Shown piece by piece: positions 8,574-19,252 of a stretch of 64,000 nucleotides of DNA. The stretch is from the NCBI RefSeq assembly GCF_005280255.1, contig NZ_CP040018.1, positions 3,410,001 to 3,474,000 of the forward strand, in the 5' to 3' direction. Origin of the DNA: Arthrobacter sp. 24S4-2 (GTDB lineage: Bacteria; Actinomycetota; Actinomycetes; Actinomycetales; Micrococcaceae). The notes below the pieces were generated by a model. That model worked only from the letters and a program-made list of their open reading frames with translations. It was not told where the DNA came from and made no database searches. The translations under genes were made by a program, and so were the position numbers. Positions within the stretch are counted from its first letter, which is position 1. Every line of letters begins with the position of its first letter.

Positions 8574-11135
8574 TTGCCAGGTATGAACCTGACGCGCGCC
8601 GAAGCACGCGAGCGCGCCGATCTCATCTCCGTTGAGTCCTACGACGTCAGCCTGGACCTGACCAAGGGCGACAAAGTGTTCGGATCCATTACCGCTGTTA
8701 AGTTCAGCGCACGGCCCGGGTCCTCCACCTTTATCGATGCGGTGACGCATACTGTCCACAGCATCATGCTGAACGGCCGTGAGCTCGATCCCGCCGAAGT
8801 GTCCGACGGCGTCCGCATCCAGCTCCCGGGCCTGGCCGAGGAGAATAACCTCCTGGTTGTGGCCGAGGCGCCGTACATGAACACAGGCGAGGGCCTGCAC
8901 CGCTTCGTTGACCCGGTGGACAACGAGGTCTACCTGTACACCCAGTTCGAGGTTCCGGATTCCCGCCGGATGTTCGCCGTGTTCGAGCAGCCCGACCTGA
9001 AGGCGAGCTTCACGTTCACCGTCACGGCGCCGTCGCACTGGGATGTGGTGTCCAATTCACCCACGCCGCTTCCCATCGAAACCATCCCCGGCGAGGACGG
9101 CGGCGCCCGCTCCGTGTGGGAGTTTTCCCCCACCCCCCGGCTTTCCTCCTACGTCACTGCGCTGATTGCCGGCCCGTACCAGTCGGTGCGCAGCGAGGTG
9201 AAGGGTGCCGACGGGCGGGTCGTTCCGCTGGGCGTGTTCGCCCGCAAGTCGCTCATGCAGTACCTCGATGCCGACAACATCTTTGAACTCACCCGGCAGG
9301 GCTTCGAGTTCTTCGAAGCGCAGTTCGGCTGCCCCTACCCGTTTGAAAAGTACGACCAGCTCTTCGTCCCGGAGTTCAATGCGGGCGCCATGGAAAATGC
9401 CGGCGCCGTGACCATCCTGGAGGGCTACGTGTTCCGCGGCAAGGTCACGGGGGCGCAGATCGAACGGCGTGCCATCACCGTGCTGCACGAACTTGCGCAC
9501 ATGTGGTTCGGAGACCTTGTCACGATGCGCTGGTGGAACGACCTCTGGCTCAACGAATCGTTCGCCGAATACATGTCGCACCTGGCCGCGGTGGAGAACA
9601 CCGAGTTTGACCACGCCTGGACCACGTTCGCCTCGGTGGAGAAGTCCTGGGCCTACCGCCAGGACCAGCTCCCCACCACGCACCCCATTTTTGCGGAGAT
9701 CAACGACCTCCAGGACGTGGAGGTGAACTTCGACGGCATCACCTACGCCAAGGGCGCCTCCGTGCTGCGCCAGCTGGTTGCCTGGGTGGGCCCGGAGCAG
9801 TTCATGTCCGGGGTCCGCGAATACTTCAGCAAGCACGCCTGGAAGAACACCGAGCTCAGCGACCTCATGGTGGAGCTGGAGACGGCCAGCGGCCGTGACC
9901 TGGACCAGTGGGGGCGGCTCTGGCTGGAAACGGCCGGCGTGAACACACTGACGCCGGAGGTATCGGTGGATTCCGCCGGAGCCATCACGTCCTTCACCAT
10001 CGTGCAGTCCGCGGTGGCCGAGCAGCCCACCATCCGGCCGCACCGCCTGGCTGTCGGCTTCTACAACGTGGCCGACGGGCAGCTTGTCCGGGTGCACCGC
10101 GAAGAGCTCGACGTCGACGGCGAGCGCACCGGGGTGCCCGCGCTGGCCGGCCTGCAGCAGCCGGACCTGATCCTGCTCAATGACGGCGACCTCGCATATG
10201 CAAAGGTCCGCCTCGACCCGAAGTCGCTGGCCACGGCCACCGCCCACCTGAAGGACTTCCGCGAAAGCCTCCCGCGGACGCTCGTCTGGGGTTCTGCGTG
10301 GGACGCGGCGCGCGACGGCGAAACACCGGCACGCGGCTACGTCGAACTGATCCTGGCCAACATTGCCTCCGAGTCCGACTCTTCCGTGATCCTGGTTCAG
10401 CTCCGCCAACTCGCGACGACGCTCACGTATTACGTTGCCGAAGAGTACCGGGAGAAGACCTCTGTGGCTGCCGCGGACCAGCTGTGGGACATGGCCGCCG
10501 CTGTCCCCGCGGGATCCGATGCACAGCTCCAGTTTGTGAAGTCGTATGCTCTGCTGGCCCGCAGCGACAGCCAGCTGGACACGGTCTCGGCCCTGCTGGA
10601 CGGATCGGCCGGGCTTGACGGGCTCACCGTCGACCAGGACCTGCGCTGGGAACTGCTCGCCTGCCTCGTCGCCGGCGGCCGGTTCGGCCAGGACAGGATC
10701 GACGCCGAGCTGGAGCGGGACAACACCGCCAATGGCCAGAACGCGGCCGCGCTGGCCAAGGCGGCCATCCCAACGCCGGCGGCCAAGGCCGAGGCATGGG
10801 AGTCCATCGTGGTCAAGGGTGATCTGTCCAACGCCCTGCAGGCCTCTGCCGTGGCCGGCTTCACCCGCGTGCTGGACCCCGCACTGCTGGAACCTTACAC
10901 GGAGAAGTATTTCGACGCCGTTCCCGGCATCGTCGCCAACCGCACCCATGCGCTCGCCCAGCAGATCGTCGTCGGGCTTTACCCGTCCCTGCAGACCACC
11001 CAGGCGACAGTGGACCGGACGGATCAGTTCCTGGCTTCCCTGCCCGAGGAGAGTGCGGCCCTGCGGCGCATGATGCTCGAAAACCGTGACGGCGTGGCCC
11101 GTGCCCTGCGGGCCCGGGAGGCCGACGTCGGATAG
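8574..11135 (+). CDS. pepN: Aminopeptidase N (M1 family)
   Basis: Cytoplasmic zinc aminopeptidase of 853 residues. The exopeptidase motif GAMEN is near residue 270 and the zinc site HELAH near 305-309 with the third ligand Glu near 328 (WLNESFAEY). The last third is the helical ERAP1-like C-terminal domain. I chose the TTG at 8574 because GGAGG lies seven bases upstream; the ATG at 8583 would leave a spacing of 16. Confidence 0.96.
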   Translation: MPGMNLTRAEARERADLISVESYDVSLDLTKGDKVFGSITAVKFSARPGSSTFIDAVTHTVHSIMLNGRELDPAEVSDGVRIQLPGLAEENNLLVVAEAPYMNTGEGLHRFVDPVDNEVYLYTQFEVPDSRRMFAVFEQPDLKASFTFTVTAPSHWDVVSNSPTPLPIETIPGEDGGARSVWEFSPTPRLSSYVTALIAGPYQSVRSEVKGADGRVVPLGVFARKSLMQYLDADNIFELTRQGFEFFEAQFGCPYPFEKYDQLFVPEFNAGAMENAGAVTILEGYVFRGKVTGAQIERRAITVLHELAHMWFGDLVTMRWWNDLWLNESFAEYMSHLAAVENTEFDHAWTTFASVEKSWAYRQDQLPTTHPIFAEINDLQDVEVNFDGITYAKGASVLRQLVAWVGPEQFMSGVREYFSKHAWKNTELSDLMVELETASGRDLDQWGRLWLETAGVNTLTPEVSVDSAGAITSFTIVQSAVAEQPTIRPHRLAVGFYNVADGQLVRVHREELDVDGERTGVPALAGLQQPDLILLNDGDLAYAKVRLDPKSLATATAHLKDFRESLPRTLVWGSAWDAARDGETPARGYVELILANIASESDSSVILVQLRQLATTLTYYVAEEYREKTSVAAADQLWDMAAAVPAGSDAQLQFVKSYALLARSDSQLDTVSALLDGSAGLDGLTVDQDLRWELLACLVAGGRFGQDRIDAELERDNTANGQNAAALAKAAIPTPAAKAEAWESIVVKGDLSNALQASAVAGFTRVLDPALLEPYTEKYFDAVPGIVANRTHALAQQIVVGLYPSLQTTQATVDRTDQFLASLPEESAALRRMMLENRDGVARALRAREADVG

Positions 11136-11226
11136 CCGCCGGGCACCACCCAAAACGGGCCGGGACCCTGCGGCTGCCAGACTGGCGGCTCCGGGTCCCG
11201 GCGTTTGCCGTCACTAGAATTGCGGC

Positions 11227-11706
11227 ATGACCCTTGATGAGCACCGCTATGCCGTTACCGTCCGCTGGACCGGGAACCGCGGAGACGGAACCTCGACATA
11301 CCGGGGCTACGCCCGGGACCACGACGTCGAAATTGCCGGACTCCCGGTCCTGAAAGGCTCCGCGGATCCCACCTTCCACGGAGACAGGACCCGCTACAAC
11401 CCCGAGCAGCTGCTGCTCACCGCGCTGTCGCAGTGCCACATGCTTTCCTTCCTGCACGTGGCTGTCAAACACGGCGTTGTGGTGACGGGCTACGAGGACA
11501 GGGCCGAGGGGCTGATGCGGACCAACCGCGACGGCAGCGGCCAGTTTGAATCCGTGACGCTCCGTCCGGAAGTGACGGTGGCCGCTCGGGTAGACGGCGC
11601 GCTCATGGAAGAACTGCACGAAGAGGCCAACAAAATCTGCTTCATAGCCCGCAGTGTCAACTTCCCCGTGCTGCACGCCCCGACCACGCTGGTGGCGGAA
11701 AACTAA
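11227..11706 (+). CDS. OsmC/Ohr-family peroxiredoxin
   Basis: A 159-residue OsmC-fold protein that reduces organic hydroperoxides. The peroxidatic cysteine lies in LTALSQCHML and the second in NKICFIAR, with the conserved Arg in DRTRYNPEQ upstream. A TAGAAT box ends six bases before the ATG, so the mRNA is probably leaderless. Whether it is OsmC, Ohr or the YhfA-type subgroup I cannot settle by eye. Confidence 0.9.
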   Translation: MTLDEHRYAVTVRWTGNRGDGTSTYRGYARDHDVEIAGLPVLKGSADPTFHGDRTRYNPEQLLLTALSQCHMLSFLHVAVKHGVVVTGYEDRAEGLMRTNRDGSGQFESVTLRPEVTVAARVDGALMEELHEEANKICFIARSVNFPVLHAPTTLVAEN

Positions 11707-11729
11707 GCATCGGCGAGGGTGCCGGCGCT

Positions 11730-12731
11730 CTATTCCTGGGACGCCGCGGCCCGAAACGCGTCAACCAGCCGTCGCTCGGTCGCGGCGCCGAGCCCCGCTT
11801 TCCGGTCCCTGCCCAGGCCGCGGCTCCGCTCGTCGTCGAGGGTGTCCCGCAGTGTCTCCTGCCACGGCCTCAGGGTGAGGCCCGCGGCGAGGGCAGCCGC
11901 GTTGGAGCGTGCCGCGAATCCTTCATGGTCCGGCGGGAGCCACAGAGGCAGCGAGTCCGAGCCTGCCCAGTAGGCGACACCCTGTGCCACGAGCCAGTCC
12001 TCCGGGACCGCAAGAGTCCGGCCGGCATAACCGGCCAGGCGGGCCGCTTCACCGACGTAGGTGCCGAACGGGACGACGCTTCCGACGGCGTTCAGGGCAC
12101 CGGTGACCCGCTGCCCGGCGGCTTTCAGGATCCAGGCCGCAAGGTCGCGGACGTCGATGACCTGGGTGGCGCTGCCACCAACGTCGGGCACAAGCGCCTG
12201 GGAATCGTCGCGGGAAAAGCGCGCCGGCCAGTAGCCGTAGCGGTCCGAACCGTCACCCGGGCCGCCGATCAGGCCGGCCCGGCACAAGTGTGCCTTCGGG
12301 CCGGCGAGGGTTATGGCGTGCTGTTCGATGGCCGACTTCGCCTCGCCGTAATTCTCCGCTGCCAGAGCTGTGCCCGGAGCCAATGGCGGGAGCAACGGGG
12401 CATCCTCACCCGCGCCCGGGATCCCGTGGCCGGCATACACGGAACAACTCGACACCACGGTCCAGTGCGCTGCCGTGGGTGCCAGGACCTCCAGCGCGTG
12501 CCTTGCCTGCTCCGGGTCGCGTGTCACGTCAATGACGGCGTCCCATTCCCCGGCAGCTTCGGCGTAAGCCTGTTTCCCCTGGGCGCGGTCGGCCTGCAGC
12601 CACGCGGCTCCGGCGGGCGGAGCAGCCGCCGACCCCCGGGCGAGGCACGTCACGTCGTGCCCGGCAGCAACGGCCTGCCGGGCAATTTCGGCAGAGAGGA
12701 AGGCCGTACCGCCGAGGATCAGGATGCGCAT
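11730..12731 (-). CDS. NAD-dependent epimerase/reductase (extended SDR)
   Basis: A 333-residue Rossmann protein. It starts MRILILGGTAFLSAEIA, an SDR dinucleotide-binding loop, and carries a Ser of VVSSCSVYAG and a YGEAK (Tyr-x3-Lys) active site. Similar actinobacterial proteins are annotated as epimerases or isoflavone-reductase-like, but the substrate is unknown. A TAGCGT box precedes the ATG by six bases. It is convergent with the osmC-like gene. Confidence 0.85.
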   Translation of the reverse strand: MRILILGGTAFLSAEIARQAVAAGHDVTCLARGSAAAPPAGAAWLQADRAQGKQAYAEAAGEWDAVIDVTRDPEQARHALEVLAPTAAHWTVVSSCSVYAGHGIPGAGEDAPLLPPLAPGTALAAENYGEAKSAIEQHAITLAGPKAHLCRAGLIGGPGDGSDRYGYWPARFSRDDSQALVPDVGGSATQVIDVRDLAAWILKAAGQRVTGALNAVGSVVPFGTYVGEAARLAGYAGRTLAVPEDWLVAQGVAYWAGSDSLPLWLPPDHEGFAARSNAAALAAGLTLRPWQETLRDTLDDERSRGLGRDRKAGLGAATERRLVDAFRAAASQE

Positions 12732-12839
12732 GTGGCCACGCTACGGCGCTAGTGTTGAAGGTGAACAGAGTGTTATGCGCCCGGCGAACGCCGGGCATCT
12801 CCGGCGGAAGCCGGCAAGCAGTAAGGAGCATCCCTGCCG

Positions 12840-13505
12840 ATGTACAGCATGTTGTCGATCACCCCGCCCGTTGCCCCGGACGTGTCCGCAATCAACGCTG
12901 CCGGAATCGTGATCAGCATCGGGGTTGGCGTGGTGGTGTGGCTCATCGCCACGTTCGTGATCGCCGGAATCACCAAGAGCGTTGCCGCGGGAACCACGTT
13001 CTTCAAGAAGCCGCATTTCCGCTGGGTAGCCCCGGCCCTTCGTGCCCTGGACCATGAGCGGCGGGTGCAGCGGGCGAAGACCATCGGCTCGCTGCTGAAC
13101 AGCGTGGCGGGTGTCCTGATCGTCGTCATCACCATCATGTACGTCCTCAAGAACCTGGATGTGGATATCGCACCGCTGCTCACCAGCGTGGGAATCCTGG
13201 GTGTGGCCATCGGTTTCGGCGCCCAGCAGCTCATCCGCGACTTCCTGGCTGGCATCTTCATCACCATCGAGGACCAGTACGGAATCGGCGACGTCATCGA
13301 AACCAGTGAAGTCGTGGGGATGGTGGAGTCCATTGGGCTTCGCATTACACGCGTCCGGTCCGAGGACGGCGCCATCTGGTACCTGCGCAACGGCGAGATC
13401 CTGCGGGTGGGCAACCGTTCCCAGGGCAACTATGTGGGCCCGGTGGACGCCTCCGCGGATGTGCCCGACCCCGATTCAGCACCACAGCAAAAGGCCGGAG
13501 AGTAA
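12840..13505 (+). CDS. MscS-family mechanosensitive channel
   Basis: A small 221-residue MscS protein. Hydrophobic helices lie near 18-45 and 80-100, and the pore-lining TM3 is glycine/alanine-rich (SVGILGVAIGFGAQQLIRD), followed by the beta domain (GDVIETSEVVGMVESIGLR) that defines the family. It likely releases solutes on osmotic downshock. An AGGAG precedes the ATG by about 11 bases. The gene ends two bases before the globin start. Confidence 0.93.
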   Translation: MYSMLSITPPVAPDVSAINAAGIVISIGVGVVVWLIATFVIAGITKSVAAGTTFFKKPHFRWVAPALRALDHERRVQRAKTIGSLLNSVAGVLIVVITIMYVLKNLDVDIAPLLTSVGILGVAIGFGAQQLIRDFLAGIFITIEDQYGIGDVIETSEVVGMVESIGLRITRVRSEDGAIWYLRNGEILRVGNRSQGNYVGPVDASADVPDPDSAPQQKAGE

Positions 13506-13507
13506 GA

Positions 13508-13969
13508 ATGAGCACACCAACACCCGAACCGGGCCAGCCCAAGATGCTGATGCAGAACGATCCGTTCACCCAGCCCGGCTACACCGACAACTTCTACGAC
13601 GCCGTGGGCGGGCATGAGACGTTCGTGAAGCTCATCGACGTCTTCTATGACGGTGTGGCCACGGACCCGCTGCTGCGTCCGATGTATCCGGAAGAAGACC
13701 TGGGGCCGGCAAAACGGCGGTTCCTGATGTTCCTCGAACAGTATTGGGGCGGCCCCACCACCTACGGCGAGGAGCGCGGCCATCCCCGGCTGCGCATGCG
13801 GCACATGCCGTTCCGGGTTACACCCGAGGCCAAGGGCCGCTGGCTCCACCACATGCGGACGGCGGTCGACGCGCTGGAGTTGCCGCCGCTCTATGAGGGC
13901 ACGCTGTGGGACTACATGGAACGCGCCGCGCTGTCCATGGTGAACAGCCCTTCCACCCGGGAGGGATAG
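13508..13969 (+). CDS. glbO: Group II truncated haemoglobin (GlbO type)
   Basis: A 153-residue 2-on-2 globin. Family marks are FVKLIDVFYDGVATDP in the B/C helices, the YWGGP motif and the proximal His in RMRHMPF. TrHbO proteins bind O2 and NO and are linked to respiration and redox protection. It follows mscS with only two bases between stop and start, so they are cotranscribed. Confidence 0.93.
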   Translation: MSTPTPEPGQPKMLMQNDPFTQPGYTDNFYDAVGGHETFVKLIDVFYDGVATDPLLRPMYPEEDLGPAKRRFLMFLEQYWGGPTTYGEERGHPRLRMRHMPFRVTPEAKGRWLHHMRTAVDALELPPLYEGTLWDYMERAALSMVNSPSTREG

Positions 13970-13971
13970 CC

Positions 13972-14637
13972 CTACTGGCCGAGGCCGGCGCCTGTGCGGA
14001 CCAGGACGTGGCCGCGGCTGTTGCTGAGCCGGAACCAGCGTCCGGCCCGGTAGAGCTTCTGTTCATCCCCGCCGAGGAAACCCAGGGTCAGGGCGGCAAA
14101 CGCCGCCCCGGCCGGGAGGCCGCCTGCACCCCCGAGTTCACGCCCCCATACTGTGGCCCTGGCGTTGTTGACGATCAGGGCGCCCGGCCTGTCCGGAACA
14201 ATGGCGGCCACTTCGGCAATGCCGGCCTCCGCCGCGGCCCTCAGCCCGGCGTCGGGAAGGGCGCCCACAAGTTCCCAACCGGACCTGGGAGCACCTACGC
14301 CGGCCCACGACTCGGTGACGGTCATGGGCGGAATCGGAAGTTCGACGTCGTTCTCCCCCGCCCGGGCGAGCCGGTCCAGGACCGCGGAGAGCGGAACGGT
14401 CACGTCGGCAGCGGCGGGCTCTGCGAGTGCCATGGTCCGCAGGCCAAGGATGGTGGGCGTGGACTCGCCGAGCAGCCTTGGCCTGAGCACACACACATAG
14501 GCGGCAAGCACGGAGCCCGAGGCCTGAAGTCGGATGGCGCCGTCGTCAATTGCCTTGGCACGTGTGGCGTAGGTTCGGAGATCGGCCAGATCACGCGGAT
14601 CGGCAAACCGGAAAGACTGGGTTAGGACATCAGACAC
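13972..14637 (-). CDS. Conserved actinobacterial protein, function unknown
   Basis: A 221-residue protein, Ala/Leu-rich, without clear membrane segments or a motif I recognise. The GTG at 14637 is preferred over the first in-frame start at 14697 for two reasons: a TAGAGT box lies seven bases upstream (leaderless pattern), and the longer form would run into the promoter of the divergent tesB gene. It is convergent with glbO, with two bases between the stop codons. Confidence 0.7.
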   Translation of the reverse strand: MSDVLTQSFRFADPRDLADLRTYATRAKAIDDGAIRLQASGSVLAAYVCVLRPRLLGESTPTILGLRTMALAEPAAADVTVPLSAVLDRLARAGENDVELPIPPMTVTESWAGVGAPRSGWELVGALPDAGLRAAAEAGIAEVAAIVPDRPGALIVNNARATVWGRELGGAGGLPAGAAFAALTLGFLGGDEQKLYRAGRWFRLSNSRGHVLVRTGAGLGQ

Positions 14638-14665
14638 ACTAAGGACTCTACCGGCTGAGCCGCGG

Positions 14666-14694
14666 TTGAGGAGCGCCGGGGTGACGTCTAGAGT
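14666..14694 (+). promoter_or_regulatory. tesB promoter, leaderless
   Basis: TTGAGG at 14666-14671, a 17-base spacer and TAGAGT at 14689-14694 match a housekeeping promoter. Six bases later comes the ATG at 14701, so transcription would start at or next to the start codon. Confidence 0.65.
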
Positions 14695-14700
14695 CAAACC

Positions 14701-15681
14701 ATGACTGAAGCGGAAGCCCGATTGCAGGCCTTGCCCACGGAGGACCCCACCTCCTCGCTCATTGAACTACTGGATCTCGGCGAGCTTGAGGGTGCCCGGA
14801 CCGATGAGGACATTTTCATGGGACCGTCCCAGAGGCAACCGCGGGAGCGCGTCTTTGGCGGCCAGGTCCTGGCTCAGTCCCTGATCGCCGCAAACCGGAC
14901 CGTTGATGCCGCCCGCAGCGTTCATTCAATGCACGGGTATTTCCTTCGCCCGGGCGACGCGAACAAGCCCATTACGTTCGGTGTACAGCGGCTGCGAGAT
15001 GGCCGCTCATTTTCCGCCCGTCGCGTCCACGCCTACCAGGATGGAGCGCCAATACTGTCCATGATCGCTTCCTTCCAGGAGGAGGATGAGGGAATCGACC
15101 ACCAGTCCCCCATGCCTGACGGCATACCGGACCCCGAGTCCCTGCCCAGCACGGCAGACCTGCTGGGCAAGTTCGACCACCCGGTGGCCAGGCACTGGTC
15201 GTACGAGCGGCCCTTCGACATCCGTCATGTGGACCCGGCGCTGTACGTTTCGGCAAAGGGCGAGCGGGAAGCCCGCAACGCGGTCTGGATGAAGACCTTC
15301 GGCCCCATGCCGGACGACCCCAACACGCACCGCGCAGCCCTCGCCTACGCCAGCGACTACACGCTGCTGGAATCCATCCTGCGCAAACACGGCCTCAGCT
15401 GGATTACGCCCGGCATGAGCGTGGCAAGCCTCGACCACGCCATGTGGTGGCACCGGCCGGTGCGCGTTGATGAGTGGCTGCTGTATGTCCAGGAATCGCC
15501 CAGCGCCCAGGGCGCCCGCGGACTGGCCACCGGCAAGATCTTCAGCCGGGACGGCCAGCACGTTGCGTCGGTGGCCCAGGAAGGCATGGTGCGGGTGCCG
15601 ACCGACCTGAAGAACAAGGTGGTTGGCGCGTTACAGACCAAGGTCCTCCAGCACCAGATGCGCAAGGCCGAACGGGACTAG
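14701..15681 (+). CDS. tesB: Acyl-CoA thioesterase II
   Basis: A 326-residue double hot-dog thioesterase that hydrolyses acyl-CoA to free fatty acid and CoA. The N-terminal half carries RVFGGQVLAQSL and the second half the catalytic Asp in YASDYTLLES, the SLDHAMWWHRP signature and the Gln in AQEGMVR. The length fits TesB. It has a near-consensus leaderless promoter and shares a divergent region with the unknown gene at 13972-14637. Confidence 0.95.
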   Translation: MTEAEARLQALPTEDPTSSLIELLDLGELEGARTDEDIFMGPSQRQPRERVFGGQVLAQSLIAANRTVDAARSVHSMHGYFLRPGDANKPITFGVQRLRDGRSFSARRVHAYQDGAPILSMIASFQEEDEGIDHQSPMPDGIPDPESLPSTADLLGKFDHPVARHWSYERPFDIRHVDPALYVSAKGEREARNAVWMKTFGPMPDDPNTHRAALAYASDYTLLESILRKHGLSWITPGMSVASLDHAMWWHRPVRVDEWLLYVQESPSAQGARGLATGKIFSRDGQHVASVAQEGMVRVPTDLKNKVVGALQTKVLQHQMRKAERD

Positions 15682-15738
15682 CCGCGTTCCGGCCCGGACG
15701 GTCGCGGCTGCTTGCCAACGGCAGCCGCCGGGCATGCA

Positions 15739-15770
15739 AAAGGCCGGTTCCCCTCGGGGAACCGGCCTTT
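15739..15770. terminator. Bidirectional terminator between tesB and ettA
   Basis: An approximately 15-bp stem (AAAGGCCGGTTCC with its complement) lies between the convergent stop codons, with A and T runs at the base on both strands. Confidence 0.85.
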
Positions 15771-15779
15771 GCTGTGGGA

Positions 15780-17462
<1,683 letters not shown>

Positions 17463-17500
17463 GGTTCCAAATCTAGTGGGTCGGCGGGGTTAACTCACAT

Positions 17501-18082
17501 TCAGCCGCCGGCAAAGCACTTTCCCGTCGCAAGAACAGGAAGTACGGTCACCACAACACTTCCGTCGCGGATCTGGCCGATCACACAGTCCTTGCCCTGC
17601 AGCGCAGCCGCCTCAATAGCGTCCACTTCCAGGCCGGTCGGCGTGCGGCTGGCCGATACCTGCAATGAACCGGCAGGTATCCCGGCACCGGTCAGTGCTG
17701 CCGTCAGCTGGTCCTGCCCTGGCTTGGGATTGGCCTTGGCGACGCCCTGAAGCGCATTGCCCACAGTTTCCTTCAGCCGGACGGTCGCGGCATCGAGCTG
17801 CAGTTCACCGGCAGCCGAAGGTGTGGAACCGGCCGTGGCTGATGATGATGGCGCTGGAGCCTTCGATTCAGGCCCGGCGGCCGCAGGCTGCGACGACGGG
17901 GCCGAAGATCCGGAACCCGTTCCGGTGCATCCGGAGAGGCCGGCTAGGAGCACAGATGCTGCGAGGAGCCGGGCGCACACGCCGCGTACGCCGGGCCGGT
18001 TGCCGGAGCCCCCGGTTCCGGGCTGCCGGGTTCCGGGCTGCCGGGTTCCGGACTGTTGCTGGGGTGTCTGGGCTCGGATCAC
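17501..18082 (-). CDS. Putative lipoprotein, function unknown
   Basis: About 193 residues. After a charged repeat-bearing leader there is a short hydrophobic segment ending in the lipobox LSGC (AASVLLAGLSGC), a long Ser/Ala/Pro linker and a compact C-terminal domain of about 85 residues with two cysteines. The start is uncertain: I use the GTG at 18082, but the GTG encoding VCARLL just before the hydrophobic stretch is equally possible and would give a normal lipoprotein signal. The leader contains a 15-bp tandem repeat giving TRQPG units. Upstream reading of this frame through ssb is a shadow. Confidence 0.65.
   Translation of the reverse strand: MIRAQTPQQQSGTRQPGTRQPGTGGSGNRPGVRGVCARLLAASVLLAGLSGCTGTGSGSSAPSSQPAAAGPESKAPAPSSSATAGSTPSAAGELQLDAATVRLKETVGNALQGVAKANPKPGQDQLTAALTGAGIPAGSLQVSASRTPTGLEVDAIEAAALQGKDCVIGQIRDGSVVVTVLPVLATGKCFAGG
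18015..18052. repeat. 15-bp tandem repeat, about 2.5 copies
   Basis: The unit GGTTCCGGGCTGCCG occurs at 18015-18029 and 18030-18044, then partly. It encodes Thr-Arg-Gln-Pro-Gly units on the minus strand near the N-terminus of the putative lipoprotein. Its 15-bp period keeps the frame. Confidence 0.85.
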
Positions 18083-18149
18083 TCTGCCATTCTGCCATGC
18101 GGCACCGCGGGGGAACGGTGCCGCACTCTTGGGCAGCAGCGGGACAGGT

Positions 18150-18728
18150 TCAGGCGGCGGCTCCGGTAAGTTCGCCGGTCTCCGAGTCGAGCTGCAGGAC
18201 GTCACCGCTTTCATCGTCAATGAAGATTCCTTCGGCGGCAGGGTCCGAATCGTCGTCGTCCTCCCCGCGGTCCCCGGCGTCTTCAGGATCTTCCGTGGCC
18301 CGCACGTGACCCTCCCCGGCGCCGGTCGGAGGGCTTTGCTGATCCTGCCCCGTCCCCGGCTGGGCGGAGTTCCCGGCCGTGCGGATGAAATTGGCGGAGC
18401 CCCACATGAGGTCATGGCCCACCGACTCGGCGTCGATCTCGGCGACGTGGTAGATCCGGCCGTCCTTCTCCCAGCTCCGCATCTTGAGCCGGCCCACGAT
18501 AATGACGCGCTGGCCCTTCTTGATGCTGCATCCGATGTTGCCGGCCAGCTGTCGGTAGCCCTGGACGGTGAACCAGTTGGTATTGCCATCGACCCAGGTG
18601 CTCGAGGCGCGGTCATACCGCCGGTCTGTGGAGCCGAGCCGAAACGATGCAGTTGCGACTCCGCCGGGCGTGGTGGAACTCCTGATCTCCGAGGCGACGA
18701 AGCCCCGGACAGTGATGCTGTCAGTCAT
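18150..18728 (-). CDS. ssb: Single-stranded DNA-binding protein paralogue
   Basis: A 192-residue SSB. The N-terminal OB fold (1-115) starts MTDSITVRGFVAS and contains FTVQGYRQLAGN and GQRVIIVGRL typical of the family. The C-terminal half is acidic and disordered, but it ends in LTGAAA and not the usual DDDIPF-like tip that recruits partners, so this is likely an accessory SSB and not the replicative one, which is usually located near rpsF/rpsR. Confidence 0.9.
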   Translation of the reverse strand: MTDSITVRGFVASEIRSSTTPGGVATASFRLGSTDRRYDRASSTWVDGNTNWFTVQGYRQLAGNIGCSIKKGQRVIIVGRLKMRSWEKDGRIYHVAEIDAESVGHDLMWGSANFIRTAGNSAQPGTGQDQQSPPTGAGEGHVRATEDPEDAGDRGEDDDDSDPAAEGIFIDDESGDVLQLDSETGELTGAAA

Positions 18729-18948
18729 CTTGGTGTCCTGTCTCGAATGATGGTGCCCTAGCGGGCATCTTCAGCTTCACGCCGTGGAGGCGCCGGAGCG
18801 AGAGGCAGCCTTCCCTATGTGCAAAACTCCGCGCTTTGCCCGGATGTTGGGGACGAGTCAAAACGCCGCCGACGGGCTGACTGGCCGCAGGCGCGTGGCA
18901 CGGTAAACTCTTCTAGGCGCCGCCGGTATTGTCCGGACCGGCCCACGT

Positions 18949-19021
18949 GCCCCAGTAGCTCAGGGGATAGAGCAGCGGCCTTCTAATCCGCCGGTCGGGG
19001 GTTCGATTCCCTCCTGGGGCA
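18949..19021 (+). tRNA. tRNA-Arg(TCT)
   Basis: Acceptor GCCCCAG pairs with CTGGGGC; D arm GCTC-GAGC; anticodon loop CTTCTAA (anticodon TCT) on stem GCGGC/TCCGC with the innermost pair unpaired; T arm GGGGG-TTCGATT-CCCTC. CCA is not encoded. Confidence 0.94.
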
Positions 19022-19028
19022 CAAAAGC

Positions 19029-19078
19029 GAAGCGGCTCCCGCCTGCGGCCAATGCAGAGGGAGCCGCTTCTGTCTTTT
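19029..19078 (+). terminator. Rho-independent terminator of tRNA-Arg
   Basis: A 12-bp stem (GAAGCGGCTCCC with GGGAGCCGCTTC) is followed by TGTCTTTTC, seven bases after the tRNA 3' end. Confidence 0.85.
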
Positions 19079-19176
19079 CACGCGGCTTCCTCCGGAGGAA
19101 AGTGTTAACTGACGCACCGGAATGGAACAGCACACTTCTCCATGGCTTTTACACTAAGCATGCTTATGATTTCAGT

Positions 19177-19230
19177 GTGGCGCCGACTCATTTGAAGTGG
19201 CGTCGGCGCCACATCCGCCGCGCGGCGGAT
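19177..19230 (+). promoter_or_regulatory. Two strong inverted repeats in the lapA-like leader
   Basis: GTGGCGCCGAC at 19177-19187 and its exact complement at 19202-19212 make an 11-bp stem with a 14-base loop. Immediately after, 19213-19230 is an 18-bp perfect palindrome (ATCCGCCG, CG, CGGCGGAT). A TATGAT box at 19165-19170 would place the transcript start at the first stem, so both could be mRNA hairpins. Confidence 0.55.
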
Positions 19231-19252
19231 CACCTCGACGAGGACGGACCGA

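Noticed and set aside
18083..18616. Upstream part of the 371-codon frame containing the putative lipoprotein
   Set aside because: It overlaps ssb in another frame and shows only Arg/Ser/Pro-rich shadow composition. Only the 3' part has a lipobox and a sensible domain.
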